Positions 16,872 through 25,858 of a stretch of 64,000 nucleotides of DNA are shown piece after piece. The stretch's first letter is position 1. Each line of letters starts with the position of its first letter. Origin of the DNA: Streptomyces marianii (GTDB taxonomy: Bacteria; Actinomycetota; Actinomycetes; Streptomycetales; Streptomycetaceae). Under the pieces are notes generated by a model. It ran no database searches and was not told the origin of the DNA. It was given only the letters and a program-made list of their open reading frames with translations. Location: positions 4,949,001-5,013,000 of the forward strand of contig NZ_VAWE01000001.1 in NCBI RefSeq assembly GCF_005795905.1, in the 5' to 3' direction. Made by a program: the position numbers and the translations under genes.

Positions 16872-18410
16872 ATGGGCCAGCAGTACGAGCACGTGCGAGT
16901 GGCGGTGATCGGATCCGGATTCGGCGGCCTCGGCGCCGCCGTCCGGCTGCGCCGTGAGGGGATCACCGACTTCGTCGTCCTGGAGCGGGCCGACTCGGTC
17001 GGCGGGACCTGGCGGGACAACAGCTACCCCGGCTGCGCCTGCGACGTACCGTCCCATCTCTACTCGTTCTCGTTCGCGCCCAACCCCGACTGGCCCCGGA
17101 CCTTCTCCGGGCAGGAGCACATCCGGGCGTACCTGGAGTACGTGACCGACGTCTTCGGGATCCGCCCGCACATCCGCTTCGGCCACGACGTGCTGACGAT
17201 GCGCTGGAACACCGCCGAACTGCACTGGGAGATCGAGACCTCGCGGGGCGCGTTCACCGTCGACGTCGTGGTCTCCGCGACCGGCCCGCTGTCCGACCCC
17301 AAGACGCCCGAGATCCCCGGACTCGACGGATTTCCGGGCAAGGTCTTCCACTCGGCGCGCTGGGACCACGACTACGACCTGCGCGGCAAGCGGGTCGCGA
17401 TGATCGGGACCGGGGCGTCCGCGATCCAGATCGTGCCGTCGATCCAGCCCTTGGTGGCGAAACTGACCCTGTTCCAGCGCACCGCGCCCTGGGTGATGCC
17501 CCGAGTGGACCGGGCGATCGGCGCCGGCGAGCGCTGGCTGCACCGGCGACTGCCGCTCACCGGGACCGCGCGCCGCGGACTGCTCTGGGGCATCAGGGAG
17601 TTGCAGGTCAGCGCGTTCACCAAGCGGCCCAACCAGCTCGGTCTGATCGAGTCGCTGGCGAAGGCCAACATGGCCAAGTCCATCAAGGACCCGGCGCTGC
17701 GGGCGAAGCTGACGCCGTCGTACCGCATCGGCTGCAAGCGGATCCTGCTGTCCAGCGACTACTACCCGGCGCTCGCGCGGCCCAACGTCGACGTCGTCGC
17801 CTCCGGGCTGACCGAGGTACGCGGCTCCACCGTCGTGGCCGCCGACGGCACGGAGGCCGAGGTCGACGCGATCGTGCTCGGCACCGGCTTCCACGTCACC
17901 GACATGCCGATCGCCGACCGGGTGGTGGGCGCGGAGGGCGCCACCCTCGCCGAGGCATGGAAGGACGGCATGGAGTCGCTGCGCGGCGCGACCGCCGCCG
18001 GCTTCCCCAACTGGATGACGATCATCGGCCCGAACACCGGCCTCGGGAACAGCTCGATGATCCTGATGATCGAGTCCCAGCTGAACTACATGGCCGACTA
18101 CCTCCGTCAGCTGGACGTCCTCGGAGGCCGGGTCGCGCTCGGCGCGCGGCCGTCCGCCGTCCACGCCTGGAACCGGCTGGTCCAGGAGCGGATGAAGCGG
18201 ACCGTCTGGAACACCGGCGGATGCACCAGCTGGTACCTCGACGCAAGCGGCCGCAACACCACCATCTGGCCCGGCACGACGGGGGAGTTCCGGCGGCAGA
18301 CCCGCACGGTCGACCTCGCCGAGTACGAGGTGGTCCGAGCCCCCCGCATCCCGGCCGCGGTCCCGGGCACCGGAGCGGTCGCGGCGGCCGTGGGGGAGGA
18401 GAGCGCATGA
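16872..18410 (+). CDS. Flavin-containing Baeyer-Villiger-type monooxygenase
   Basis: This is a 512-residue FAD/NADPH enzyme. FAD Rossmann motif GSGFGG lies at 14-19; the fingerprint FPGKVFHSARWD at 154-165 fits the class FxGxxxHxxxW(P/D); the NADPH Rossmann GTGASA lies at 179-184. ATG 16872 follows a strong GGGAGG site; an upstream ATG (16830) in frame is less likely. Such enzymes insert oxygen into ketones to give esters or lactones. The next two genes overlap stop-to-start and encode an esterase-like hydrolase and an SDR. That set fits oxidation of an alcohol to a ketone, Baeyer-Villiger insertion and ester cleavage. A similar set occurs in the mycobacterial mymA operon. Confidence 0.9.
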   Translation: MGQQYEHVRVAVIGSGFGGLGAAVRLRREGITDFVVLERADSVGGTWRDNSYPGCACDVPSHLYSFSFAPNPDWPRTFSGQEHIRAYLEYVTDVFGIRPHIRFGHDVLTMRWNTAELHWEIETSRGAFTVDVVVSATGPLSDPKTPEIPGLDGFPGKVFHSARWDHDYDLRGKRVAMIGTGASAIQIVPSIQPLVAKLTLFQRTAPWVMPRVDRAIGAGERWLHRRLPLTGTARRGLLWGIRELQVSAFTKRPNQLGLIESLAKANMAKSIKDPALRAKLTPSYRIGCKRILLSSDYYPALARPNVDVVASGLTEVRGSTVVAADGTEAEVDAIVLGTGFHVTDMPIADRVVGAEGATLAEAWKDGMESLRGATAAGFPNWMTIIGPNTGLGNSSMILMIESQLNYMADYLRQLDVLGGRVALGARPSAVHAWNRLVQERMKRTVWNTGGCTSWYLDASGRNTTIWPGTTGEFRRQTRTVDLAEYEVVRAPRIPAAVPGTGAVAAAVGEESA

Positions 18411-19366
18411 GCCGGCTCCTCAAGCGGTCCGGGACGGCCCCGGCCCCGCCCGTCGCCGCCCGCGAACTCACCGCCGTCTCGGCCGACGGCTCCCGCCTCC
18501 ACGTGGAGGTGCACGGCCCCGACGGAGCGCCCGCCGTCGTGCTCGCCCACGGCTGGACCTGCTCCACCCACTTCTGGGCGGCGCAGATCAGGGAGCTGGC
18601 CGCCGACCACCGGGTCATCGCCTACGACCAGCGAGGACACGGCCGCACACCCGCCGTCGCGAAGGCCGGGCACACCACCGAGGCGCTCGCCGACGATCTG
18701 GAGGCGGTACTGACCACCGCGCTGGAGCCGGGCGAGCGGGCCGTGCTCGCCGGGCACTCCATGGGCGGGATGACGCTCATGGCGGCCGCCGCCCGGCCGA
18801 AGTTCGCCGAGCACGCCGCGGCCGCACTGCTGTGCAGCACCGGCAGTTCGCGGCTGGTCGCCGAGTCGCTGGTGGTGCCGATGCGGGCCGGCGGGCTCCG
18901 AACCCGGCTCACCGGCGCGATCCTCGGCTCGCGCGCCCCACTCGGACCGGTCACACCGATCTCGAAGGGGATCCTGCGCTACGCGACGATGGGCCCGGGC
19001 ACGGTGCCGGAGCGCGTCACCGAGTGCGCCCGTATTGTGCACGCCTGTCCGCGCCCGACCCGGGTGGCCTGGGCGGGTGTCCTCGCCGGGCTCGACCTCG
19101 ACGCCGGGGTACGGGAGATGAGGCTGCCCACGGCCGTCGTCGCGGGCACCGCGGACCGGCTCACCCCGATCGTCCACGCCCGGGCGCTCGCCGCGTCGCT
19201 GCCCGAGTGTGTGGGACTCGTCGAACTCGCCGGTATAGGGCACATGACCCCCGTGGAGGCCCCGGAGAGGGTCACCGCGGAGATCAGGAAGCTCGTGGAC
19301 GCCCAGCTGAAGCGGAACGCCCCCGCGCGGCCCGGCGCCCGTACGAAGCAGGAGGAGAACGCATGA
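18407..19366 (+). CDS. Alpha/beta hydrolase
   Basis: This is a 319-residue hydrolase. Oxyanion-hole segment LAHGWTCSTHFW lies at about 46-57, the nucleophile elbow GHSMGG has Ser118, and the likely acid and base are Asp in AGTADRLTP (about 250) and His in IGHMTP (about 284). The N-terminus has a short basic stretch. The ATG overlaps the monooxygenase stop by 4 bp (ATGA). Likely esterase or lactonase for the product of the upstream enzyme; that link rests on the operon, not on sequence. Confidence 0.9.
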   Translation: MSRLLKRSGTAPAPPVAARELTAVSADGSRLHVEVHGPDGAPAVVLAHGWTCSTHFWAAQIRELAADHRVIAYDQRGHGRTPAVAKAGHTTEALADDLEAVLTTALEPGERAVLAGHSMGGMTLMAAAARPKFAEHAAAALLCSTGSSRLVAESLVVPMRAGGLRTRLTGAILGSRAPLGPVTPISKGILRYATMGPGTVPERVTECARIVHACPRPTRVAWAGVLAGLDLDAGVREMRLPTAVVAGTADRLTPIVHARALAASLPECVGLVELAGIGHMTPVEAPERVTAEIRKLVDAQLKRNAPARPGARTKQEENA

Positions 19367-20244
19367 CCAGGGTCAGCCTCGAAGGGCAGGTCGCCGTCGT
19401 CACCGGGGCCGCCCGCGGTGTCGGCGAGCTGCTGGCCCGCAAACTCTCCGCGCGCGGGGCGAGGATCGCGCTCGTCGGCCTGGAGCCGGACGAACTGAAG
19501 GCGGTCGCCGGGCGGTTGCACACCGAATGCGAGCACTGGCACGCCGACGTCACCGACCACGAGGCGATGACTCGCGTGGCCCGCGAGGTCAAGGAGCGTT
19601 TCGGCAAGGTCGACATCGTCGTCGCCAACGCCGGTGTGGCGTCGGGGGGCCCGTTCGCGGACTCCGATCCGGCGGCGTGGCGGCGGGTCATCGAGGTCAA
19701 CCTCATCGGGAGCGCGGTCACCTGCCGGGCCTTCCTGCCGGTCCTGGTCGAGTCCCGCGGCTACTTCCTCCAGATCGCCTCGCTCGCCGCGATCACCCCG
19801 GCGCCGATGATGACGGCGTACTGCGCCTCCAAGTCGGGGGCCGAGGCCTTCGCGCACAGCCTGCGGGCCGAAGTGGGCCACAAGGGGGTGAAGGTGGGCG
19901 TCGGTTACCTGTCCTGGACCGACACGGACATGGTGCGCGGGGCCGACCGGGACGACGTGATGCGGGAGCTGCGGCAGCGGCTCCCGTGGCCGTCGAACCG
20001 CACGTACCCGCTCGGCCCCGCGGTGGACCGGATCGTCGCCGGCATCGAACGGCGCTCCGCCCACGTGTACGCGCAGTGGTGGCTGCGCGGGATGCAGTCG
20101 GTCCGCGGGTACCTGCCGGGCCTCGTCGGGGTCGTCGGGCAGCGGGAGATGAGGCGCTTCGAGCCGCGGCTCACCGGGATCCGAACGGGGCTCGTGGGCG
20201 CGGGCGGTGCCGCTGACGAGCGGGAACGTACGGAGCGTAACTGA
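19363..20244 (+). CDS. Short-chain dehydrogenase/reductase
   Basis: This is a 293-residue classical SDR. It has cofactor motif TGAARGVG (14-21), NAG (89-91), Ser140, and catalytic Tyr153-x3-Lys157 in AYCASK. A C-terminal extension of about 50 residues is richer in aromatic and basic residues, as in membrane-associated SDRs of lipid metabolism. It overlaps the hydrolase stop by 4 bp and completes the operon. It probably supplies or removes the carbonyl handled by the monooxygenase. Confidence 0.9.
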   Translation: MTRVSLEGQVAVVTGAARGVGELLARKLSARGARIALVGLEPDELKAVAGRLHTECEHWHADVTDHEAMTRVAREVKERFGKVDIVVANAGVASGGPFADSDPAAWRRVIEVNLIGSAVTCRAFLPVLVESRGYFLQIASLAAITPAPMMTAYCASKSGAEAFAHSLRAEVGHKGVKVGVGYLSWTDTDMVRGADRDDVMRELRQRLPWPSNRTYPLGPAVDRIVAGIERRSAHVYAQWWLRGMQSVRGYLPGLVGVVGQREMRRFEPRLTGIRTGLVGAGGAADERERTERN

Positions 20245-20342
20245 TCGAAATGCGCGGAATGTCCCTGCATGCCAGTCTGGTCGAGGCCCCGGGGGCCGGC
20301 CCAACGGCCCCCGTCCCTCACACCCTTCCAGGAGTGAACCAG

Positions 20343-20570
20343 ATGGGTATCCAGGAGCAGTTCAAGGACAAGGCGGAGCAGCTCAAGGAGCAGGCGAAGC
20401 AGAAGCCCGGCATGAAGCAGGAGGCTTCGCAGCGCTCGCCGCAGCAGCGGCCGCAGCAGCGCCCCCCGCAGGAGCGCGGCCAGGAGCGCGGCCAGGAGCG
20501 CGGGCAGGAGCGCCGCCGCCCTGAGCGTGAGATGAGCGACGAGCCGCCGCACCGTCGCCACGACGCCTGA
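20343..20570 (+). CDS. Small hydrophilic repeat-ended protein, unknown function
   Basis: This is a 75-residue protein with a good ribosome site (AGGAGTG 8 bp before ATG). The first 25 residues (GIQEQFKDKAEQLKEQAKQ) are an amphipathic helix with KAE/KEQ heptads. The rest is disordered, Gln/Arg-rich, with QQRP doublets and GQER repeated three times. It resembles the small CsbD-like or stress-type hydrophilic proteins of Streptomyces but has no named domain that I recognise. It lies 98 bp after the SDR and ends at a hairpin. Confidence 0.65.
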   Translation: MGIQEQFKDKAEQLKEQAKQKPGMKQEASQRSPQQRPQQRPPQERGQERGQERGQERRRPEREMSDEPPHRRHDA

Positions 20571-20584
20571 CGTCCGAGGCACCC

Positions 20585-20623
20585 GGAAGGGGCGTACCCA
20601 GTGCACGGGGTGCGCCCCTTTCC
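20585..20623 (+). terminator. Hairpin after the small protein gene
   Basis: GGAAGGGGCGTACCC (20585-20599) pairs with GGGTGCGCCCCTTTCC (20608-20623), with one bulge and one G-T pair. It is placed 15 bp after the stop. Confidence 0.65.
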
Positions 20624-20699
20624 CGCGGCCGGCCACCGCCGCCGATCGCCCGGTTCCGTGGTCCGGGCTCCTTGCCCGTCGTCCGGGTGTCCCGGTTCG

Positions 20700-20900
20700 G
20701 TGGGCCGGCGACGGGCCTGGGTTCCATGGCCTGGTTGCACAGCCTGGGTTCCAGGGCCGGGGTTCTACGGCCTGGGTTCTACGGCCCGGCGGCGGCCTGG
20801 GTTCCATGGCCTGGGGTCTACGGCCCGGCGGCGGCCCGGGTTCCGGCCCGGTTCCATGGCCGGGTTCCAGGGCCCGGCGACGGGCCCGGCTTCCGGCTCG
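20700..20900. repeat. Degenerate interspersed repeats between the MerR-side operon and tricorn
   Basis: The gap 20571-20930 has no gene. From about 20716 a 16-base pattern (GGGTTC, then CATGG or TACGG, then CCTGG or CCCGG) recurs about eight times with small changes, together with CGGCGGCGGCC spacers. It is a simple-sequence tract of local duplications downstream of the tricorn stop. Confidence 0.7.
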
Positions 20901-20930
20901 CGACCGTCGTCCGGTGCCTCGGAACGGCAG

Positions 20931-23900
20931 TCAGCCGCGTGGCGGCAGGGGAGGGCGACGCCGGTCGGGGACGTTCTCGTACCCCGGAGGCGTCTTGGCC
21001 GGATCCTTCGCCAGCCGGTCGAGCGCGACCTGCACCGCGGTGTCGAGATCGGTGCGCTTGCCCTCGGCCCAGTGGAGCGGCGGGCGTTCGGCGAAGATGT
21101 CCGGCTCCACGCCGTGGTTCTCCACGGACCAGCCGTACGCCTCGAACCAGGCGGCGTTCATCGGCACCGTGATCACCGTCCCGTCCGCGAGCCGGTGCCG
21201 GCCGGTCATCCCCACCACACCGCCCCAGGTGCGCTGGCCCACCACGGGACCGAGGCCCAGCAGCTTGATCGCTGCCGTGATCATGTCCCCGTCGGAGGAG
21301 GTCGCCTCGTCCGCGAGCGCCACGATCGGTCCGCGCGGGGCGTTCGAGGTGTACGAGACCGGCTGCGCGTTCCGCGTCAGGTCCCAGCCCAGGATCGTGC
21401 GGCTCAGCTGCTCGATGACCAGCTCGCTGATGTGACCGCCCGCGTTGCCGCGCACGTCCACGATCAGCGACGGCCGGGAAACCTCCATCCGCACATCGCG
21501 GTTGAACTGCGCCCAGCCGGAACCGCCGAGGTCCGGGATGTGGAGGTAGCCGCACTCGCCGCCGCTCATCTTCCGTACGACCGCGCGCCGTTTGGCGACC
21601 CAGTCCTGATAGCGCAGGGGTCGCTCGTCGACCAGCGGTACGACCGCCACCCGCCGCGGCCTGCCCTCGCCCTCGGCCGGCCGGAAGGTCAGCTCCACGG
21701 TCGTCCCGCCCGCCGCGGACAGCAGCGGGTACGGGCCGGTCACCCGGTCCACCGGACGTCCGTCGACATGGGTCAGCACGGCCCCTTCGCGAATGCCGGT
21801 GCCGGCGAGCGGGGAGCGCGCCTTGGAGTCCGAGGAGTCGCCGGGCAGGATCCGCACGACGGCCCAGCCCTCCTCCCTGCGGGCCAGGTTGGCGCCGAGC
21901 AGTCCCATCGCCCGCTGGTAGTGGGGAGGCCCCTCGTTGCGGCGGGCGGGAGTGACGTAGGCGTGCGAGGTGCCCAGTTCGCCGAGCACCTCGCGGAGCA
22001 GGTCGGCGAACTCGTCGGGCGACGCAACCCGTTCGAGGAGCGGACGGTACTGGTCCAGCACGCCGCTCCAGTCGATCCCGCACATGCCCGGATCCCAGTA
22101 GTAGTCCCGGATGAGCCGGCCGGCCTCCTCGTACGCGCCGCGCCACTCCGCGGGCGGGTCCACCTCGTGCAGGATCCGGCGCATGTCGAGGTACACCGTG
22201 GAGTCGCTGTCGCCGGACTCGGTCGCGGGCACGGCGCGCAGCTCCCCGTCGTCGAAGACCACCAGCCGGGAGCCGTCGCCGCTGACCGCGAACCAGTCCA
22301 GGTGCGCGACGAGTTCGGTCCTGCGGGCCTTGGGGATGTCGAAGTACTCCAGGGTCGGCCGGTGCGAGGGGTCGGCGGGGTTGGCGAACGTCTCGCCGAG
22401 CGCGCCCGAGATCGGCCACCGCAGCCAGACCAGACCGCCGCCCGCGACGGGGTGCAGCGACGAGTACTTGGACGCGGCCACGGGGAACGGCGTGACCCGG
22501 CTCTCCAGTCCCTCCACCTCCACCATCGCCGCGCCCTCCCCCATGTCGGCCTCGGTGGGGTCCAGCCCGCCGGCCGCCGGGCGCCCGTCGGGCAGCAGCG
22601 CGAACGGCGACGGTGTCGCGGACGACAGCGGTACGAGGTAGGGGCGGCAGCCCAGCGGGAAGGACAGGTCGCCGGTGTGCACGTCGTACACGGGGTCGAA
22701 GCCGCGCCAGGACAGGAAGGCCAGATAGCGGCCGTCGCGGGTGAAGACGGGGGACTCGTCCTCGAAGCGGCCGTTGGTGACGTCGACGACGGTGCGGGGG
22801 CCGGGGCCGTCGATACGGGCCATCTTGATCTGGCGCAGCGAACGGCCGATGAACGGGTGCGACCAGGTGAGCCAGTTGCCGAGGGGAGAGAAGGCGAGAT
22901 CGCGGACGGGCCCGTTGCCGGAGCGGATCAGCTCGGTGACGAGGTCCTCGCCCGTGCCGCCGGGTCCGTCGGTGGAGCCGGAGCCCGTGCCGCCGGGCCG
23001 GCCCGCGGGGCCGGCTTCCGAGCCGCCGGAAGCCCCGGTCCCGGTCCCGGTTCCGGTCTCGGCCTCGGTCCCGGCTTCGGCTGCCTCGGCTCGGAGCGCC
23101 CCGGTCCCGGCACTCGGTTCAGTCGGCGGGTGGCCGGCCGTCGGGGTGGCCGGTTGCCGCTGGCCCGGGGTAGGCCCGGTCTCGGTTCCGGTTCCGGTTC
23201 CGGCTTCGGCTGCCTCGGCTCGGAGCGCCCCGGACCTGGCACCCGGTTCAGTCGGCGGGTGGCCGGCCGTCGGGGTGGCCGGTTGCCGCTGGCCCGGGGT
23301 AGGCCCGGTCTCGGTTCCGGTTCCGGTTCCGGTTCCGGCTTCGGCTTCGGCTGCCTCGGCTCGGAGCGCCCCGGACCTGGCACCCGGTTCAGTCGGCGGG
23401 TGGCCGGCCGTCGGGGTGGCCGGTTGCCGCTGGCCCGGGGTAGGCCCGGTCTCGGTTCCGGTTCCGGTTCCGGTTCCGGTCTCGGCCTCGGTCCCGCCCT
23501 CGCCCTCGCCCTCGGCCGCCTCGGCTCGGAGCGCCCCGGAGGTTCCGGCTCCGTCGGGGCGGGTCCCGTCCGTTCCGGTCCCGTTCGTGCCCGTCGTGCC
23601 GTTCGTCCCGGCTCCGTCCGCCCCGTCGGTCGCGGACGCTTCCCCGGCGTCTCCCCCGTCCCCCGTGCTCTGCGCCCGCTCCGCCGCGGTCTCCTGCTCC
23701 GCCACCGTGAGCAGCAGCAGTCGGCCGTCGTGCGAAGCGATCGCGAGCCGCTCTCCGGCCGGGTCCGAGACCATCTCCAGCACCCGGCCCAGCCGGCCGG
23801 TGGCCAGCCGCCGGGGCGGCCGGTCGCCGCTGGCCCGGGGCAGGTACGCGATCTCGACGGCGTCCTCCCCGTCGGCGTCGGTGACGTACGCGACCTGCCC

Positions 23901-24932
23901 GCCGCCGCTGCCGAGCATCACCGGCAGCCGCACCCGGACGCCCGGGGTGTCGGCGATGGTGCGCGCCGGGCCGTCGCGGTGGGTCAGCCAGTAGAGGCTG
24001 CCGCGTACGACGACGGCACTCGCCCTGCCCGTGGTGTCCACGGAGAGCCCGTCGACGTGGCTGGCGGCGGGGACCTGGTAGCGGCGCCGTCCGGCGCGCG
24101 GGCCGCCGAGCCGGACGTTCAGCTTCCGCGGCCGGGAGTCCGGCGCCAGGTCCTCGACGATCCACAGGTCGCCGGCGCACTGGTAGACGACCCGGCTTCC
24201 GTCGCTGGAGGCGTGCCGGGCGTAGAAGGCGTCATGGTCGGTGTGGCGGCGCAGATCCGTGCCGTCGGGCAGGCACGAGTAGAGGTTCCCGACGCCCTCG
24301 TGGTCGGAGAGGAACGCTATGCGGCCGTTCACGAACATCGGGCAGTCGAGATGGCCGCCGATGTCGGCCAGCAGCCGTTCGCCGTGCAGGTAGAGGCGCC
24401 CCATCGCGCCGCCCCGGTAGCGCTTCCACCCGGCCGGCTCGTGCGGCGGCTTGCCCGTGAGCAGCAGGGTGCGGTGCTGTCCTTCGCCGCCTGCGACGGC
24501 GATGTCGGAGACCGGCCCCCAGGGGAGGCGTTTTCCGGGGTCGCCGTCCGTGGGCACCTTGTAGGCCCAGGAGAAGTACGAGAACGGCTGGCCGTGCGAG
24601 GAGACCGCGAGGATGTTGCCGTCCGGGTCCCAGCCGCAGACCCGGGTGTCGGTCGAGCCCCAGTAGCCGAGGCGGCGTGCCGGGCCGCCGTCGACCGGCG
24701 CCAGATGGATCTCCGGGTCCAGGCTGCGCCAGGTCGTGTAGGCGATCAGGCTGCCGTCCGGGGAGAAGCGGGGGTGTCCGATCCGGGTCCGGTCGACGGT
24801 GACCCGCCAGGCCCGGCCGGGGCTCCGGCCCGCGGGGACGAGGGGGGCGATCCAGAGATCGTCCTCGGCCGCGAAGCACAGCAAGTCGTCGTGCAGATGC
24901 GGAAAGCGGAGATACGCGACGTCTTCACTCAC
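20931..24932 (-). CDS. Tricorn protease with a large low-complexity insertion
   Basis: This is a 1333-residue protein, longer than usual for Streptomyces tricorns. GTG 24932 gives SEDVAYLRFPHLHDDLLCF, the standard N-terminus. Beta-propeller repeats fill about 1-420 and 660-900. A PDZ-like segment follows (GTGIREGAVLTHVDGRPV), then the C-terminal protease. Catalytic residues expected from archaeal tricorn are visible: Ser989-His990 (GTSHAY), the nucleophile near Ser1213 (TSSDGD) and Glu at about 1271 (ENHGVEPDI). Between about 425 and 657 lies a Gly/Thr/Glu/Pro-rich insert built from tandem repeats. Tricorn degrades peptides released by the proteasome. It is divergent from tetR. Confidence 0.9.
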   Translation of the reverse strand: MSEDVAYLRFPHLHDDLLCFAAEDDLWIAPLVPAGRSPGRAWRVTVDRTRIGHPRFSPDGSLIAYTTWRSLDPEIHLAPVDGGPARRLGYWGSTDTRVCGWDPDGNILAVSSHGQPFSYFSWAYKVPTDGDPGKRLPWGPVSDIAVAGGEGQHRTLLLTGKPPHEPAGWKRYRGGAMGRLYLHGERLLADIGGHLDCPMFVNGRIAFLSDHEGVGNLYSCLPDGTDLRRHTDHDAFYARHASSDGSRVVYQCAGDLWIVEDLAPDSRPRKLNVRLGGPRAGRRRYQVPAASHVDGLSVDTTGRASAVVVRGSLYWLTHRDGPARTIADTPGVRVRLPVMLGSGGGQVAYVTDADGEDAVEIAYLPRASGDRPPRRLATGRLGRVLEMVSDPAGERLAIASHDGRLLLLTVAEQETAAERAQSTGDGGDAGEASATDGADGAGTNGTTGTNGTGTDGTRPDGAGTSGALRAEAAEGEGEGGTEAETGTGTGTGTETGPTPGQRQPATPTAGHPPTEPGARSGALRAEAAEAEAGTGTGTGTETGPTPGQRQPATPTAGHPPTEPGARSGALRAEAAEAGTGTGTETGPTPGQRQPATPTAGHPPTEPSAGTGALRAEAAEAGTEAETGTGTGTGASGGSEAGPAGRPGGTGSGSTDGPGGTGEDLVTELIRSGNGPVRDLAFSPLGNWLTWSHPFIGRSLRQIKMARIDGPGPRTVVDVTNGRFEDESPVFTRDGRYLAFLSWRGFDPVYDVHTGDLSFPLGCRPYLVPLSSATPSPFALLPDGRPAAGGLDPTEADMGEGAAMVEVEGLESRVTPFPVAASKYSSLHPVAGGGLVWLRWPISGALGETFANPADPSHRPTLEYFDIPKARRTELVAHLDWFAVSGDGSRLVVFDDGELRAVPATESGDSDSTVYLDMRRILHEVDPPAEWRGAYEEAGRLIRDYYWDPGMCGIDWSGVLDQYRPLLERVASPDEFADLLREVLGELGTSHAYVTPARRNEGPPHYQRAMGLLGANLARREEGWAVVRILPGDSSDSKARSPLAGTGIREGAVLTHVDGRPVDRVTGPYPLLSAAGGTTVELTFRPAEGEGRPRRVAVVPLVDERPLRYQDWVAKRRAVVRKMSGGECGYLHIPDLGGSGWAQFNRDVRMEVSRPSLIVDVRGNAGGHISELVIEQLSRTILGWDLTRNAQPVSYTSNAPRGPIVALADEATSSDGDMITAAIKLLGLGPVVGQRTWGGVVGMTGRHRLADGTVITVPMNAAWFEAYGWSVENHGVEPDIFAERPPLHWAEGKRTDLDTAVQVALDRLAKDPAKTPPGYENVPDRRRPPLPPRG
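23100..23530 (-). repeat. Tandem repeat inside the tricorn gene
   Basis: Three near-identical units start at 23116, 23245 and 23386 (periods 129 and 141 nt, both multiples of 3). Each encodes a block with GALRAEAAEA, a variable run of GT/ET pairs, and GPTPGQRQPATPTAGHPPTE. The period difference comes from extra GGTTCC copies. All changes keep the frame. Confidence 0.85.
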
Positions 24933-25045
24933 TCCTAAATGCTTTCCGCGTGCGGGGGGCCCGGCAACTCGTGGGGACGGACTCCCCCGTGGCGGCCGGA
25001 GCGGCCCGCGACGACCCGGGCGGTGCGCTGTGGCCCAGGACACGT

Positions 25046-25060
25046 ACGAAACGGTTTCGT
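25046..25060. promoter_or_regulatory. TetR operator, distal copy
   Basis: ACGAAACGGTTTCGT is a perfect 7-1-7 palindrome and is the reverse complement of the copy at 25092. It lies between the tricorn start and tetR. Confidence 0.7.
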
Positions 25061-25091
25061 TTCGCACGGCGGCGGGGTACAGTCCTGTTGT

Positions 25092-25106
25092 ACGAAACCG
25101 TTTCGT
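25092..25106. promoter_or_regulatory. TetR operator, proximal copy
   Basis: ACGAAACCGTTTCGT is a perfect 7-1-7 palindrome ending 14 bp before the tetR ATG. The two copies are 46 bp apart centre to centre. Likely autoregulation of tetR and control of the MMPL exporter. Confidence 0.75.
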
Positions 25107-25120
25107 TCGGAAGGTCGGTC

Positions 25121-25708
25121 ATGGCACGCAGCAGACTCACGCCCGAGCGCGAGGCCGAACTGTACGAAGCAGTGCTCGACCTGTTGCGCGAGGTCGGTTA
25201 CGACGCCCTCACCATGGACGCCGTGGCCGCCCGCACCCACTCCAGCAAGGCCACCCTCTACCGCCAGTGGGGGAGCAAGCCCGAGCTGGTCGCCATGGCG
25301 CTGCGGCACAGCAAGCCGGTGGACATCTCCCGGATCGACACCGGCAGCCTGCGCGGCGACTTCCACGAGATGGTGTCGCAGTCCGACGACTGCCAGATGG
25401 AGCGGGACACCGCGCTGATGCGCGGCCTCGCCCGGGCGGTCCACGAGAACGACGATCTGCTGCAGGCGCTGCGCGAGCTGTTCATCGAGCCGGAGATCAC
25501 CGGGCTCGACGTGCTGCTGCAGCGGGCGGTCGGCCGCGGTGAGATCTCCGCGGACAACCCCGCCCTGAAGTACCTGTCGCACATGCTGGTGGGCGCGTTC
25601 GTGGCCCATCCGCTGATCAAGGACGAGTCCATGAGCCAGGGCTTCCTGCACGAGTACCTGGACGCCGTCGTGCTCCCCGCGCTGGGCGTCCCCGCCGACG
25701 GCGACTGA
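25121..25708 (+). CDS. TetR-family transcriptional regulator
   Basis: This is a 195-residue repressor. Its N-terminal helix-turn-helix reads LREVGYDALTMDAVAARTHSSKATLYRQWGSKPELV (about 22-57), a typical TetR DNA-binding domain. The C-terminal ligand domain (TetR_C, about 80-190) is all-helical. It lies 150 bp upstream of an MMPL exporter on the same strand, and two matching palindromes sit just before its ATG. The simplest model is a ligand-released repressor of itself and the exporter. The ligand is unknown. Confidence 0.92.
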   Translation: MARSRLTPEREAELYEAVLDLLREVGYDALTMDAVAARTHSSKATLYRQWGSKPELVAMALRHSKPVDISRIDTGSLRGDFHEMVSQSDDCQMERDTALMRGLARAVHENDDLLQALRELFIEPEITGLDVLLQRAVGRGEISADNPALKYLSHMLVGAFVAHPLIKDESMSQGFLHEYLDAVVLPALGVPADGD

Positions 25709-25858
25709 CGTCCCTCTCCTCACCCCGCGCCACACCGTCCCCGCTCCACCCTCCCCATCCCGCATTCCGCAAAGTGCCACCTGACGCGCACCGCTCACGT
25801 CGTCGGGCTGGTGAAGCCTGCCCATCCGCCCCAACGACCTGACCGGGAGACCGATCTC

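Noticed and set aside
16734..18164. Extension of the MerR gene upstream to 18164
   Set aside because: That part lies antisense to the monooxygenase and looks like frame shadow. The MerR domain starts cleanly at 16733.
20601..24938. A 1445-residue open frame on the plus strand
   Set aside because: It is antisense to the tricorn gene, has arginine/glycine/alanine-rich nonsense composition, and exists only because GC-rich codon bias keeps opposite frames open.
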